A stretch of DNA of 13,299 bases from Krasilnikovozyma curviuscula (taxonomy: Eukaryota > Basidiomycota > Tremellomycetes > Cystofilobasidiales > Mrakiaceae): assembly GCA_014825775.1 (NCBI GenBank), contig MVAQ01000360.1, forward strand, positions 1 to 13,299, given 5' to 3'. The notes beneath the pieces were generated by a model. The model ran no database searches. It saw only the letters and a list, made by a program, of their open reading frames with translations, and was not told the origin of the DNA. The translations under genes and the position numbers were made by a program. The number at the start of each line of letters is the position of its first letter. The stretch's first letter is position 1. Below are positions 1 to 10,728 of this stretch, piece by piece.

Positions 1-2
1 AA

Positions 3-41
<39 letters not shown>
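3..41. repeat. T12-A27 homopolymer junction
   Basis: Twelve T followed directly by 27 A lie at the left edge of the window, just upstream of the first gene. It is simple low-complexity sequence. A poly(dT)/poly(dA) tract upstream of a fungal gene can exclude nucleosomes, but so long a perfect tract at the very edge could also be an assembly or homopolymer-length artefact. No target-site duplication or retroelement body is visible beside it. Confidence 0.9.
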
Positions 42-116
42 CAAGAATTAGGCGGTGAGCATTAATGAGATTCAGCCGGGTCATTGGCTCCATATCAACC
101 ATCACTTTCACCAACA

Positions 117-840
117 ATGCCTTTCCAAAAGACTTTCCAATTAAGCAAACGGTCTAAAGGCTGTCATCTAGTCACTTCTGAGATCATGGAGGCTCTGAAG
201 GAAGGATTGCAAGGCATAGAGGTAAATCAACTATTGTCCTGGAAGAATCGACACTTGGAACTTCTGCCAACTGATCTCCACACTTCTTCCCTTACTCAAA
301 AGATTGGTATGCTTTTCTTAAACATGTAATCATCCGCCTCTTGACATCTTCCTTCGCGAGCTGGTCTGATATCATTGTTGGAGACCAACTCATTGTTCTT
401 TTTGTCAGTCAGCACACTTCAGCAGCAATCACAGTCAACGAGAACTTCGACAGTGATGTGAGGAAGGACATGGATAGAGTGCTGGATCAGATAGTGCCAG
501 AGGAGTTCGATTGGTTGTAAGTGAGTTGCTCTTGAAGTACATTCTGGATGACGGGTCGAATCTCCCCTACTGTTCTTTTAGGCACACCGACGAAGGGCCA
601 GATGACTCTGTGTCTCATACCAAGTCTTCCTTGATCGGCACATCTCTGTCGTTGCCCATCACAAAAGGGAAAATCAATCTTGGGACTTGGTGAGCTCCAT
701 TCCCCATCAAGTAGATTTCAACTTTGAGCCAAACTTACGAAATATACTCTTCTTGCTGCTCTCTTCACAGGCAAGGGATCTACTTGACCGAATTCAGGCA
801 CTTGGCTCACATCCGAACGGTGGTGGCGACTATCTTGTGA
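117..840 (+). CDS. YjbQ/UPF0047 family protein (secondary thiamine-phosphate synthase family), 5 exons
   Basis: Exons are 117-221, 303-325, 409-516, 582-689 and 771-840. They join in frame to 137 aa with a stop at 838-840, close to the usual length of this single-domain family. Family hallmarks in order are [13 protein letters not shown] (residues 43-55), [12 protein letters not shown] (80-91), [18 protein letters not shown] (about 103-120) and a C-terminal EFR followed by RTVVATIL. The conserved histidines of the [13 protein letters not shown] and SVSH blocks are all present. ATG 117 is chosen because MPFQKTF is a typical beginning and the upstream ATG at 65 is out of frame. Bacterial YjbQ can replace thiamine-phosphate synthase when overexpressed, but the physiological role in fungi is not established. 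Introns are 81, 83, 65 and 81 bases. The fit of four introns to family motifs makes the model firm; the biochemical role is inferred from family only. Confidence 0.93.
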
Positions 841-1574
841 AGCCTTCTCAGCAGCGCTTCGTCTGACCACTACTGACTGAATCTGCCTGCTATTATAGAC
901 CTTGAATAGCCTTGTTGTGAGGATCTCTATTGCGCAGCTATCAATTGCGTTACAACGCTCAAGGCGGTGGGCATTACGCACGGCGGCAGTGAAGAGCTTT
1001 GAATATAGTTTTGAACGGTCCGTTGTTAAAGGGATTTTGATTCAACATTCCTTGTACCTGTATGAGATTAGGTATCTTGAATGATTTAATTCAAGTGTTG
1101 GAAAGAAATCGCAATTCTGATTCTGAATACGCCTTGTCGATGTCACGCAGCTAGCGGATGCAGAGGGGCAATCGTCTCGTCAGGGAAGGGACGACTTCTC
1201 TATCCAACATCCACCCGACTTCAATTCCTTATCTTCAGCTACAGTAAATCATATCTCTGTAAAATAACTTATAGTGATCAGGTACCAAGTTCAATCAACC
1301 ACTTCAGCGACATTCGTACGGAACTTGGATTCTACAACGCTCTCTTTCGTGGGTGAGTCCAATCTACCTCGGAAACCTAGCCTCAAATTATCAAAAGGCT
1401 TGATAGAAATACCTATCATTCTAAGTACATACTGAATTTGCTGCAATCGTACGGCAATCCGTGTCAAGTGAACTCGAATGCTGACACATCCTCCTTTCGG
1501 TTCTGTATGTTTCCTTCCATCCCCGGCCATCTTCGACACTACCTCTGAAGCCAGGACGGTTATCTCACCAGCAG
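841..1574. other. Intergenic: 3' flank of the YjbQ-family gene and 5' leader/promoter of the RING gene
   Basis: I find no convincing protein gene or RNA gene in this 734-base stretch. Short open frames lack family motifs. It should contain the upstream gene's polyadenylation region and the RING gene promoter. A donor-like gtgagt near 1353 could start a leader intron, but I cannot fix its acceptor. Confidence 0.6.
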
Positions 1575-1765
1575 ATGGGAAACAATCAATCGTCTCCCCG
1601 TCATGGTGGGCACCAACCGTCAACAACGTCAGGCTCAATGGATGTCGACTCTCCCGTCGTCGTGAACAGTCGAAGGAGACCTCGACACCCTTCTCTTACA
1701 TCGTCCCCTTCCTCTGCCAGCACCATGGTTCTCTCGGACAGCACAGGCCCTCCGAGTTCATTTAA
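1478..1765 (+). promoter_or_regulatory. Upstream AUG/ORF overlapping the RING gene start
   Basis: An ATG at 1478 opens a 95-codon frame that stops at 1763-1765, overlapping the proposed RING-gene ATG at 1575 in another frame. The peptide resembles no family I recognise. If transcription begins upstream of 1478, ribosomes starting here would bypass the main start, so it could repress translation. If the transcript begins between 1480 and 1575, it is irrelevant. The overlap is visible; the regulatory role is inference. Confidence 0.3.
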
Positions 1766-4700
1766 GCGTTCGAGTTTCTTGTGGAACCGCAATTCAAAAA
1801 AGGAATCTGAGGACCATTCAGTCAATGCGAGCGAAATACCGTCCTCGTCGCAGCCCAGGTTCCCCAACGCTTCGTTACCTGGCCCAACTTTGTCATCATC
1901 AGATACTCAACACACCAAATCTAGAAGAAAGGACCAAAAAAGGAGAAGATTGTCTTCTTTCTTATCTGGTGGGAGCTTAGCGAGTGAGGCCCATTCCAGC
2001 GGTATCAACGACACAACCCCGGACATCTCACCAAATCCTACCAGTATACCCACTAGCGCTCCCTCCAATACTATAGGGCTAGGGGTGGAACCACCACCAC
2101 CTTCTGCTCACGAAATCCCCTCCACTAACTCTCTTCCATCCTCCACCATTGACAAAGGAAAAGGTCGCGCGACCGACGTCCTCTCTTCGCCAATCGCAGA
2201 ACGACCTGACAACTCTGAATTACCACCTTTACCGCGTATCTTCTCTCCTCCCCTGGAAAGTGGAACTCCTCCTCCAGGTCAAGACGCAATCTCTGAAGAG
2301 CGAGAGAGGGCGAGAAGGGAAATTGAGTCATTATGGCATAGTCTGGAAGCGACCGAAAATGGTGTGCATGATCCAGCTGCAACTTCGTCAACATCAGATG
2401 GTGCATTGTTTGGATCTGGAACAGAAATTTCCCAACAATCTTCGATCACCACTGCAGCTCCTTATGACTCGGCCTCATCGATACCTGCATCAACAGCTGC
2501 AGCTTCGCTCGCACACGGGTCTTCTCGCGCCCGTCCTTCGAGCTCTAATTTGCTGAGCCGCAGATCTATCTCCAGCAGGTTGAGTGGATGGTTTGGAAAC
2601 TCGAGCTCTGCGTTGCAACAACGATCATCAGTAGCCGCGCCTGAAACAATCTCTACCTCAACTTCAGCATCGGCCGCCGAATTGGTCGACCCTTCACAAA
2701 TCTCACTCCCAGAATCATCATCTTCCACCCTCCAGCTACCTTCAGCCCTTCGACAGCAATCCGCCTCCTCGAGCAGATCATCCACCTCCACAGTTCCGTT
2801 GACCGAGAGCTTCATTCGAAACCGAAATCGAGAGAGAAGGTCGTTCCCATACTCATATCCACCATCGAATAATACCTCATCAACTCCTGCTGCCGCAGGT
2901 GCACCATTACCAGCCTCTACACACTCCGCTCAAACACCTATTGGCCAGATTCCACGTATACCAGCCGGAACAAGTCTAATTGTTCAAGGGCTCGTCCAGA
3001 CGAGTGCTCCTCCACCAGTTCTATCCTCAATGCAGCAACAGCAGCCTGGTTCAAATCCGCTGAGATCAGGTAGCCCTTCATCAGACTCAATGCCGACGAC
3101 TGCAGCGACTGGTTCCACAACCATGCGCTCGTTGCCCTCAAGAAGAACAAGGAGCTTTGGAGGTGATACAGGGGACGCTCATCATGAAGGTAATAGTGTT
3201 AGAGGAAGAAGAAGAAGCATCACTGGCGAAGGAAACACCAACAATGCTTTTGAAGGGATGCCGTCGTTTGACGAGCAAGCTATCCTTCTCAGTGGTCTCC
3301 TGTCAGTCGCTACAGCGGCTACTGCCAACGTAAGTTTTCGATTTCTTTACTGGCGCATAATTAGAGCAAGCACTCACGGGAATTTTTGCGTCTGCAGTCT
3401 CTTCTCTCTGGCGGTGTACCTCCAGCTGCACCACCACCTAGACCTGCTTCGACGATGGAGAGCATTAGACAGCGTCTCAGAGGTAGAGGATCGAACAATG
3501 GTAACAACGGAGACGGAGCTGGTATCGAAGACATTTTGAGAAACTACGTGAGTTGTCCATCTCCTCCGCCGGCGCCTGCAGCAAGTTTTCTGACACATCG
3601 CGCGGTTTATAGATGGCTGGTGCCCTCACCAGACCTTCAGGCGTTGGACCTCAAGCTGCAGAGGCTGAAGATCCGTTAACTACTGGTGCTTCCTCATCTA
3701 CTGAGACTCCTCGCGTTAGCGTTGAGAGTACCCAACCAAGACCCATCCTCACCTCCGTCCCTTCGGCTAGCAGCGACTCCAGTGCTGCCCCAGGTCCTCC
3801 TGAAGCTGGTAGTTTTGAAGAGTTTCTGGCTAGCCTTCAAACAGATCTTGTGGCTGCTCTAAGAGACTTCAACGGCTTGCCTGCTGTCTCCCCGTTTAAC
3901 CCAGCTCCACCATTGACTGCAACGACAACGTCGTCACTTCCTGTGGCTTCCACAGAGCAGGAGTCCACAGTTTCACCTGTTCAAGAAGACCTTTCACGTG
4001 CTTCAGGTGAAGGCACTGAAGAAGAGTCTCCATCATCTGAAGAAGCCTCAGGTCCTGCTAACGCTAGTTCAAGTGCTACCACCCCGGCCAACGAAAATGC
4101 TTCCTCGTCCACTCCTTCTAGACTAGAAACGCCAGATGATATGCTACTGGCTGTCGATGCTGCTCGACGACTGAGAGAACAACTGGATGCATCAGCCGGT
4201 AATCAATCTAGAGTTCCAACAACTGATCAACGACGACTCAACTGGATGCGTGTCTATCGATTCCCTGTCAGTCTTATTGTAATCCTATAGTCTCTATACC
4301 TCGCTTGTACTGACATTTAATACTCTTTCTCTCCAGCCAAGAGTCGTTTCTCAACAGGACTCTCCTCCAGCTGCGCCCACAGCCTTTCCATCAGCACCTA
4401 TTCGTGACTTATCTTCAGTGCCTAGTAATGGCAGCCCTTTGTCTTCACCTTCCCTTCCACCAACCTCACAAGTTCCTCCCAGTCCTCTTCCAACGGTACC
4501 AGCCGACGTCACGACGCCGCAAGATGGTTCAGTCATTCCTCTCATCATGGTCGGGATCCGATCTATTGCTCGAGCAGATGCCTCACAGATGTTCAACTCC
4601 AATGGAGCTGAAGGGCCGTCCCAGTCCTCCGAAGATATTTCTGCTCTAGCGGCCGACGGCGCTGAGCAGTCGAACGACAATGTCCCAGTTACTGACAGCG

Positions 4701-5477
4701 ATGGCGATGCTGTCATGTCGGGTGGTGAAAGCGTTGGAGGTAGAGTCAGAAGAGCTTGGAATGGGTTATCCAGAGTTCAAGCTGCTCGGGCAGCTACCGC
4801 TGAAAGAGAAAGGGAAAGGGAGAGAGAAAGACGAGAAAGAGAGGCTGGAACTAGGAGCTTCGTGCTCTGGGTCGTGGGGTAAGCCGACTATTCTATTTGT
4901 TTAACCGCTTCGATGCTGGTACTGACACTAAGTCTGTGGGTTTCAGTGGCCTCTACGCTCCTGATCATCCAATCCTCGCCGCTCCTGGGCTCTTCTCTGG
5001 TAACCTGGACCACGACGATCTTTGGGCGCTGGCTGAACTCCTCGGTTCTGTAAAGCCTCCGACAGCCTCTCAATCTGACATCGATTCTTCCACTCTACCT
5101 ATCATTAAAGGAAACCAAATCCTTGCCTGGGAGTCTGCAGGCAAACTCCATTCAAACACAGCGGATAGGTGTACAATCTGTCTTGGCGACTACGGAGAAG
5201 AGGAGGATTGCCGTGTTCTTGCATGTAGTAAGTGGAGTCTTTAAAACCTGACGCAGTAGTTGAAGCATTTAACGCAAGGTTACTGACATTGATCCATCGT
5301 TTTCTACCAGAACATGCTTTCCACAAGGAGTGCGTCGATCACTGGTTGGGAGTCGGACGCAACCAATGCCCTTGCTGTAGAGGTGAAGGTGTTCTACGAC
5401 AAGAACCACCCGTTGAGGAAGGTGCAGGAACTAACTCTGAACAAGCAACTGCGGCAAACGCGCAATCTTCTGCGTAG
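1575..5477 (+). CDS. Large RING-H2 finger protein (probable E3 ubiquitin ligase), 6 exons, predicted N-myristoylated
   Basis: Exons are 1575-3329, 3398-3547, 3613-4266, 4337-4878, 4947-5227 and 5311-5477, joining in frame to about 1182 aa. The start MGNNQSS fits the N-myristoylation consensus (Gly2, Ser6), suggesting membrane attachment. Residues up to about 910 are Ser/Thr/Pro-rich and look disordered, with conserved-looking islands around 575-635. A hydrophobic patch IPLIMVGIRSI lies near 920-930, a basic ERERERERE stretch precedes residue 1020, and FVLWVVGGLYAPDHPIL covers 1028-1044. The RING is C3H2C3: C1109, C1112, C1127, H1129, H1132, C1135, C1147, C1150, with W1139 in the usual place for E2 contact. 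The exon 5/6 junction falls just after C1127. I recall VGxRS, GGxYxPxHP and a terminal RING occurring together in uncharacterised fungal RING proteins. E3 activity is inferred from the intact RING; substrate and partner are unknown. No transmembrane segment is evident. Introns are 65-83 bases. Confidence 0.9.
4801..4843 (+). repeat. GA-rich low-complexity tract coding Arg/Glu repeats
   Basis: A purine-only-like run of GAAAGAG/GAGAGA units inside exon 4 of the RING gene encodes alternating Arg and Glu (ERERERERE type). This is probably a charged single helix ahead of the hydrophobic FVLWVVGG segment. Such tracts readily change length by slippage, so size variation between strains is likely. 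Confidence 0.8.
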
Positions 5478-5821
5478 CGTAATCATCTTCTAGACTTTAC
5501 GCGATACCCACCCTTACTCCTCCCCATACATGCTTAAATGATATTCTTGACTGTTTCAACTGTTATGCACGTTATTCCTCCACGTAAATGGCGAAAGTCA
5601 AGGGCGCGTATATGTTCTGGTGTTCTGTGCGCAGATTGACCCTACAGAAACTGCTTATAACATGATCTTAGTCCTCGTTTTTGTTTCTTCGGCGCTATAA
5701 CCCTGAAAGTAAATTGTCCGTGGCGGTTTTCAAGAGCTCACGGTGACCAGCATTGCAAGTCGCCAGAAACCATCACCATTCAAAACCTTCAGCCTCCTTT
5801 GCCGCCAGAATCCTACATAAT
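5478..5821. other. Intergenic: RING gene 3' flank and TAF8 promoter/leader
   Basis: This 344-base gap separates two genes on the same strand. No open frame with family motifs and no structured RNA is visible. It presumably holds the RING gene poly(A) site and the TAF8 core promoter, but I cannot point to a clear TATA box. Confidence 0.6.
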
Positions 5822-7010
5822 ATGGCAAAAGAACCTCGCCAGATTACAGTGCCGACTTCCTTAGCGGATCCAGTTCCAGTTATTACCCAAGAACAGATAT
5901 CCCACTCCTTCCAGTTCCTCATTGCCAATGTGCTGCTGGACGTAGGATTCGGTGGGGCTGACGTCGAATCTATGAGAGAAATAGAGGCAATGCTCAAACA
6001 ATGTGAGTCTGAGCTCAAGGTGAGGACGAGAACGGAGGTATGGAGCGGGAAATTAGTTGGGAGGAAAGGACGCTCAAAGGGGTCTTTCAATGGGATTACT
6101 CCTTCCTCTTTTCTCTCCCTCATCTACTTTCTTCCCGGATATTAATTTTTTTGAGCTGAAGTTCTTGTCTTCTTCAGTCTTGATATCGCTGTTCACCCTG
6201 GGTGAATCCTATGCAATGTTAGCGGCTCGCACACGACCAACAACATACGACATCTTTGCCGCTTGGAAAGAGTTCCCCTCGGGCCCTAAGATCAACGAAC
6301 TTGGTGGATTATTTAAAATGGTGTCTCGTGGGAACCACAAAAGGAAAAGAAGGGAAACAGAGCTGGACAGTAGGTTGCTTCTAGCCAACAAATCTCACGC
6401 TCTTTCATTGACACCCATTGTCATGTGTGTGCTTGGTTGACAATAGTTCCAAAAATATGCCCTCCTCTAACTGTACCGTCTCCAAGACCACCGAAACCGC
6501 TCGTCTTGGATCCTCAACCGTTACCTCCCCCGCCTCACATTTCCTCAACTCTACCACTACTTCCAGCACCTCACACTTATCTTAACACCGCTATTCCTCC
6601 TCCTCCGAAACCCGACCTAAAACAGAAGGTAGAGAACACACTGAAGGAAAGGAAGATAGTCGAAGTTGCGCTCAGTGGATTGGTGACTGGAATACAAAGA
6701 AGTGCCAACGGTGGTGGTGAGGCCGAGAAAGAGATTGGAGTTGTCAATTACATGAGTGGCAGAGGCAGGAGTAAGCGCCTAAAGTGAACAAACTGATGGA
6801 TACATTCCGCGCACAAATCAACACACCTAAGGTATGTGTTCTGTCCACCAATTTCGAGAGTAAGAGCTGATACATGCCTTTCATGTTCAGTGTCTTCCTC
6901 TCGTGTCTCATCTCGTACTAAATGTGCCGATGCCGATGCGTAATTGCTTCTCGACTCCAAAGTCGACACCTCCGTCCATACCCATTGTCCTCCGACGCGC
7001 TGAACATTAG
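5822..7010 (+). CDS. TAF8: TFIID subunit TAF8-like protein (histone fold plus TAF8 C-terminal motif)
   Basis: The preferred model has exons 5822-6002, 6178-6369, 6447-6716, 6776-6831 and 6891-7010, joining in frame to 272 aa. TAF8 is a histone-fold subunit of the general transcription factor TFIID and pairs with TAF10 in the nucleus. Residues about 22-95 read as a histone fold: helix 1 QFLIANVLLDVGFGG, a long helix 2 running across the first splice, then AARTRPTTYDIFAAW, the usual RT-x-T-x-x-D end of the fold. A basic KRKRRE patch follows, then a Pro-rich linker and LPLLPAPHTYLNT (160-172), the conserved Pro/HTY motif of the TAF8 C-terminal domain, then KERKIVEVALSGL. The first two introns (175 and 77 bases) are well supported by frame and motif. 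The 3' end is uncertain. Reading straight on from 6716 gives a stop at 6785-6787 (237 aa, ending SKRLK). Splicing at the gtgagg donor (6717) and the gtatgt...ttcag intron 6832-6890 gives the longer tail. The acceptor of the 6717 intron may be 6775 or 6784. Confidence 0.82.
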
Positions 7011-7070
7011 AATGCCTTTCAGGAGAGATTATGACGATGGAATGACATTGTATAATCTTGTCCACTTTTG

Positions 7071-7295
7071 ATGATGATGTACTTGCTATTGAAAGAATCG
7101 AAAAAAAAAATGAAGGTGTCGTCGACCCTGGGTCTGTTCTCTTCTGTCGTCTTCTCGCTACCAACTTCATCCTCCCCAGAAACGTCTATCGACAAAGTTC
7201 TCATCAGTCAGACTTCAGACCTTTCTACTAAGAACTCTACTGCGGCAGCACAAATTCTCACCACTACTGGTTACAACTCACCGAATCGAGGAACA
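7071..7295 (+). other. In-frame upstream extension of FZO1 (possible longer N-terminus or 5' leader)
   Basis: The frame of the FZO1 first exon stays open upstream to in-frame ATGs at 7071, 7074, 7077 and 7110, which would add up to 75 residues. The added peptide is Ser/Thr-rich, begins with a short hydrophobic stretch when started at 7110, and shows no domain I recognise. It lies directly after TAF8, so it may just be leader. Which ATG is used cannot be settled here; the choice would alter the cytosolic N-terminal tail. Confidence 0.4.
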
Positions 7296-10043
7296 ATGTC
7301 GTCCTCAACATATTCTCACGAAATCGTCAATTCGCCCTGTATGAAGACGACGGAAACGGTTCACACAGAAAGGAATGAATTCCCATTCAACGTGAAAGCA
7401 TCTCAGGATGCTGATGCCCTAAGGGAATACGAGAGAAAGAGGGATTGGTAAGTTTTTTTTCCGTCGATGCCGTAACTCGTTGTTTTGGGCGCCTCGTCCC
7501 TGTAGGAACTTTTCTATTGACTGACTCACCCCTCTTTTGGCTCTGAACTGGCTTTGCATAGCTTGTCCAATGCTATTGTCTCGACGTCAGCTCTTGTATC
7601 TGATCTCCGGGCCTTCAACAAGTCTCAGTGGACTGTTCGTTATCCACAAATCAACTCAACCATTCCCAACCCCTCGTCTCCACAGACCCTCCGAAGAACA
7701 CTCTCTTTCGCTGATGAGCCCAAAATCACTAAAGAAATAGTTGTTTCTAGACCTAATCAGACTATGTTGAGGTCTAGTACCTCTTTGAACGGTTTGAGAG
7801 TGAGTAATGGGGCTGAAGGAACGGTTGACAAGGATGAGAAGGAGGAATTTAAGATTTTGGCGTTGGATCTGAAGTTGGGTCCCAATAAGACAGCTGGGTC
7901 GTTGGTCATGGTGAGTATCTCTATGCTTTCCGTTAGTCCTAGGCCTCTACTAACCATATTTTCTGTCGCTCCACAGTCCCTCGAAAAATCGTCTATCGCC
8001 ACCCTGCTGGACGGTCGTATGGGTACCTCAATGAAGCACCTCGAATCCCTCCGCCAACGTATTCTTGATACTTCTTCCAAAGTTCTGGTTACTGGTGACC
8101 TGAACGCTGGCAAATCCACCTTCGTCAACGCCCTCCTCCGCCGAGAAGTCCTCCCTGTCGATCAACAACCATGCACCACCATCTTCTGCACCGTCTATGA
8201 CGCTCGAGATAACGGAGGAGTCGAAGAGGTTCACATCGACAAAGATGGTGTTGTCTACGACCGATATGATGACAAGACTTTCGACAGACTGGCCATCAAG
8301 GATCTCGAGGATTTGGTCGTTGATTCAGAGGCCGAGCGTCCTCCTATCCGTGTCTACATCAACGATACTCGCTCTAGTGACGAGTCTCTGATCCACAACA
8401 GTGTTGTTGATGTTGCTCTCATCGACGCTCCAGGTCTCAACAGGGACAGTCTCCAGACCACCGCTGTATTTGCACGTCAAGAAGAAATCGATGTCATCGT
8501 CTTCGTCGTCAGCGCCGCCAACCACTTCACTTTATCGGCTAAAGAGTTCATCTGGAACGCTTCCAACGAGAAGGCCTACCTTTTCATCGTCGTCAACCGA
8601 TTCGACCAGATCAAGGATAAGGAGAGATGTAAACGCACTGTCCTAGATCAGATTAAACAACTCAGTCCCAGAACTTACGAAGAGGCGAAAGACTTAGTCC
8701 ACTTTGTCGATTCAGCATCCATTGTCGACGCTGTCGGTCTTGAAATGCCGGCTGAAGATGCCAACACAGCCTCCTTTGCCCAACTGGAAGAATCTCTCCG
8801 TTCATTCATTTTGGACAAGAGATCGAAGTCCAAGCTCCTTCCAGCTGAAACTTTTGTCTCCAGACTCTTGGCTGATCTGGATCTCTTGGCTTCATCTAAC
8901 GTCATTGTCGCTCAAGAAGAGATCCAAAAGGCTCAGCTGGAGATCGATGAGGTCAAACCAGTTGTCGATGCGATGAGACAAGGTAGAGATAGTCTGGAAG
9001 ATGGGTTGGAAAAGGAGGAGGACAGAGTTACCACCGCTGCTTCAACTCACGCTAAACAACGCTTGGAGCGCGCTCTCAACTTTGTCGCCAGAGGTGAAAT
9101 CGCTCCAGGAGTCACCCTTTCAATGCCAGCTTATCCAGGTCTTCTCGCGCTCTGGGACTATGCCAGAGAGGTTAAACAGACTCTCTTGGCTTCCATTGAT
9201 GCTACGGTCGCTTTGGCCGAACAGGAAGCTCGTCAGATCACCGTCCATGGTATCAACCACGTCGCTGAGTTGGGTGAACAGCACCTTCCAGCTGATGTCG
9301 AGCGCTCAAAGAGGGTTTTCCAACCAGAGGCTATGTTTGCTGCTAGACCAGGATCTCAACAAAAACGAAGACAATCGAGCTCGTCAGTTTCGATGGTCAG
9401 CAACGTCGGCTTGAGGTTGTCTCGAAACAGCGACCTCACCACTGTCGACCTTACCGATCTTTTCGACATCCACCACCACATTGCCAAGCTCCAAGGCTCC
9501 AGCACGGATGGCAAAGAGATGGAAGCAACCTCTGCACTCGGTCTCGTCAGCATTGGTCTCGGCGCCGTCACCATGGTCGGTGGACGAACTGTCGGCGCGC
9601 GCGGTGTCCTCGAAGGGCTGGTTCGTCTCGGTGAGCTTGTCGGTGATAAGAACGCTCGTCGATGGGCAGGCCCAATTGTCGGCATCTTTGCCCTCGGCAT
9701 GTCGGTCTACGTTATTCTCGAGCTCCCACGAACGATCCCAAAGAACATTGGTCGCAACCTTAAGAAGCAGCTCACGAGCGCCAGCTCGGAGTTCTCTGTC
9801 ATCGAGGACAACTCGAGTCGGGTTGCCAGGGAGACGAGAAAGGTCATGCGCCTAGCCTCCTGGGATCTAAGGGAGAGATTCAGGAATGCGATGGATGCCA
9901 AGTCGAAGCAAGTCAAGGCTAGCGAGGAGAAGAAGGAGCTGGCTCAGATTGCTTTGGAGTGGTTCGAGAAAGTCGGAGAAAGGACTGAAGGAATCAGATT
10001 TGAAGCTGGCTGGACTCTCACCCCTGCTCAACAAAAGGCATAG
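7296..10043 (+). CDS. FZO1: Mitofusin Fzo1, mitochondrial outer-membrane fusion GTPase, 3 exons
   Basis: Exons are 7296-7447, 7562-7910 and 7977-10043, giving 855 aa, about the length of yeast Fzo1. Mitofusins are dynamin-like GTPases that tether and fuse mitochondrial outer membranes. The GTPase motifs are intact: G1 GDLNAGKST (207-215) with K213, G2 threonines in PCTTIF (232-237), G3 DAPGL (317-321), G4 NRFD (374-377), and VDSAS (411-415) near G5. Two hydrophobic segments, about 686-703 (LGLVSIGLGAVTMVGG) and 731-748 (AGPIVGIFALGMSVYVIL), are separated by a short loop, as in the bipartite Fzo1 membrane anchor. A charged helical tail (about 760-850) resembles heptad repeat 2. ATG 7296 has A at -3; in-frame ATGs from 7071 and 7110 are alternatives. 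Intron 1 (7448-7561, 114 bases) leaves a Cys codon at the joint. Intron 2 (7911-7976) has gtgagt, CTAAC and cag, but is 66 bases without a stop, so an automatic call may read through it. Confidence 0.95.
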
Positions 10044-10728
10044 TGAGGTCTATCTACCTGCCACCACAGTCTCCTTTTGCCACAACAACGAAATAGCGAC
10101 CAGCCACGACCACCCCTCTTGTAAATACCACTACCTTGATCATACTTCGAAGCCAGTATTATAACCCCAACCCTCACTGTTGTCATCGGCGCTTCTGTTG
10201 ACGTGCGATGATATCCTTCCTACTACCACCACTCGTTACCCCGCCTTTCATGATTGTTCTTCGTTCGCATTCATACATATTCCATATTTCACTCTATCAT
10301 CTAACTTTGTGTTCTACGAAAGCACTAGTCCAAGAACGTGTACCATTCCCAATATGTGGATCGTTGCTAGCCGATAAGGACAGGATGCCTCTGGACCCCC
10401 TCGAATTTTCATACCCATCGGTGTCTGTAAGAACGTACTATGCGCTACTGCGGGACGTCGAGAGCTCCAGTGATTAGCATTAGCTTATTTTTTAGCTTTT
10501 GAGACGTGAGTCTTACGTTTGTTCGTGTGGCAAAAACCTGCTGACCTCGTTTTGCCCTTCCTGCCTAACTACTTCGTGCCTGCAGCCAATCCCAATCCAA
10601 CTCCCCATCCAAAACACTTATTTCTTCCTCCTGTTCATCTCCTTTCTTCATATCTCCCTCAGAGCTCAAAAGAAACCCAACGGACAGAAAAAGCGTGTTC
10701 CACTCCAGCCAGCGATCGAAACGGAACT
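10044..10728. other. Intergenic: FZO1 3' flank and Igo1 promoter/leader
   Basis: This 685-base gap holds no convincing gene. Open frames from about 10180 and 10499 have no family motifs and several begin at non-ATG codons. The right half is strongly pyrimidine-rich on the plus strand (CT-rich runs around 10580-10660), which is common in fungal promoters and leaders. I see no tRNA, repeat or mobile element. Confidence 0.6.

Noticed and set aside
1291..1638. 115-codon minus-strand open frame upstream of the RING gene
   Set aside because: No family resemblance, and it crosses the well-supported RING gene start.
7069..7080. C-box-like TGATGATG, considered as a C/D snoRNA start
   Set aside because: No D box or closing stem at a suitable distance; it is more simply the run of in-frame ATGs upstream of FZO1.
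6748..7170. 140-codon minus-strand open frame
   Set aside because: It lies opposite the TAF8 tail and FZO1 leader and has no family motif or splice-supported partner exons.
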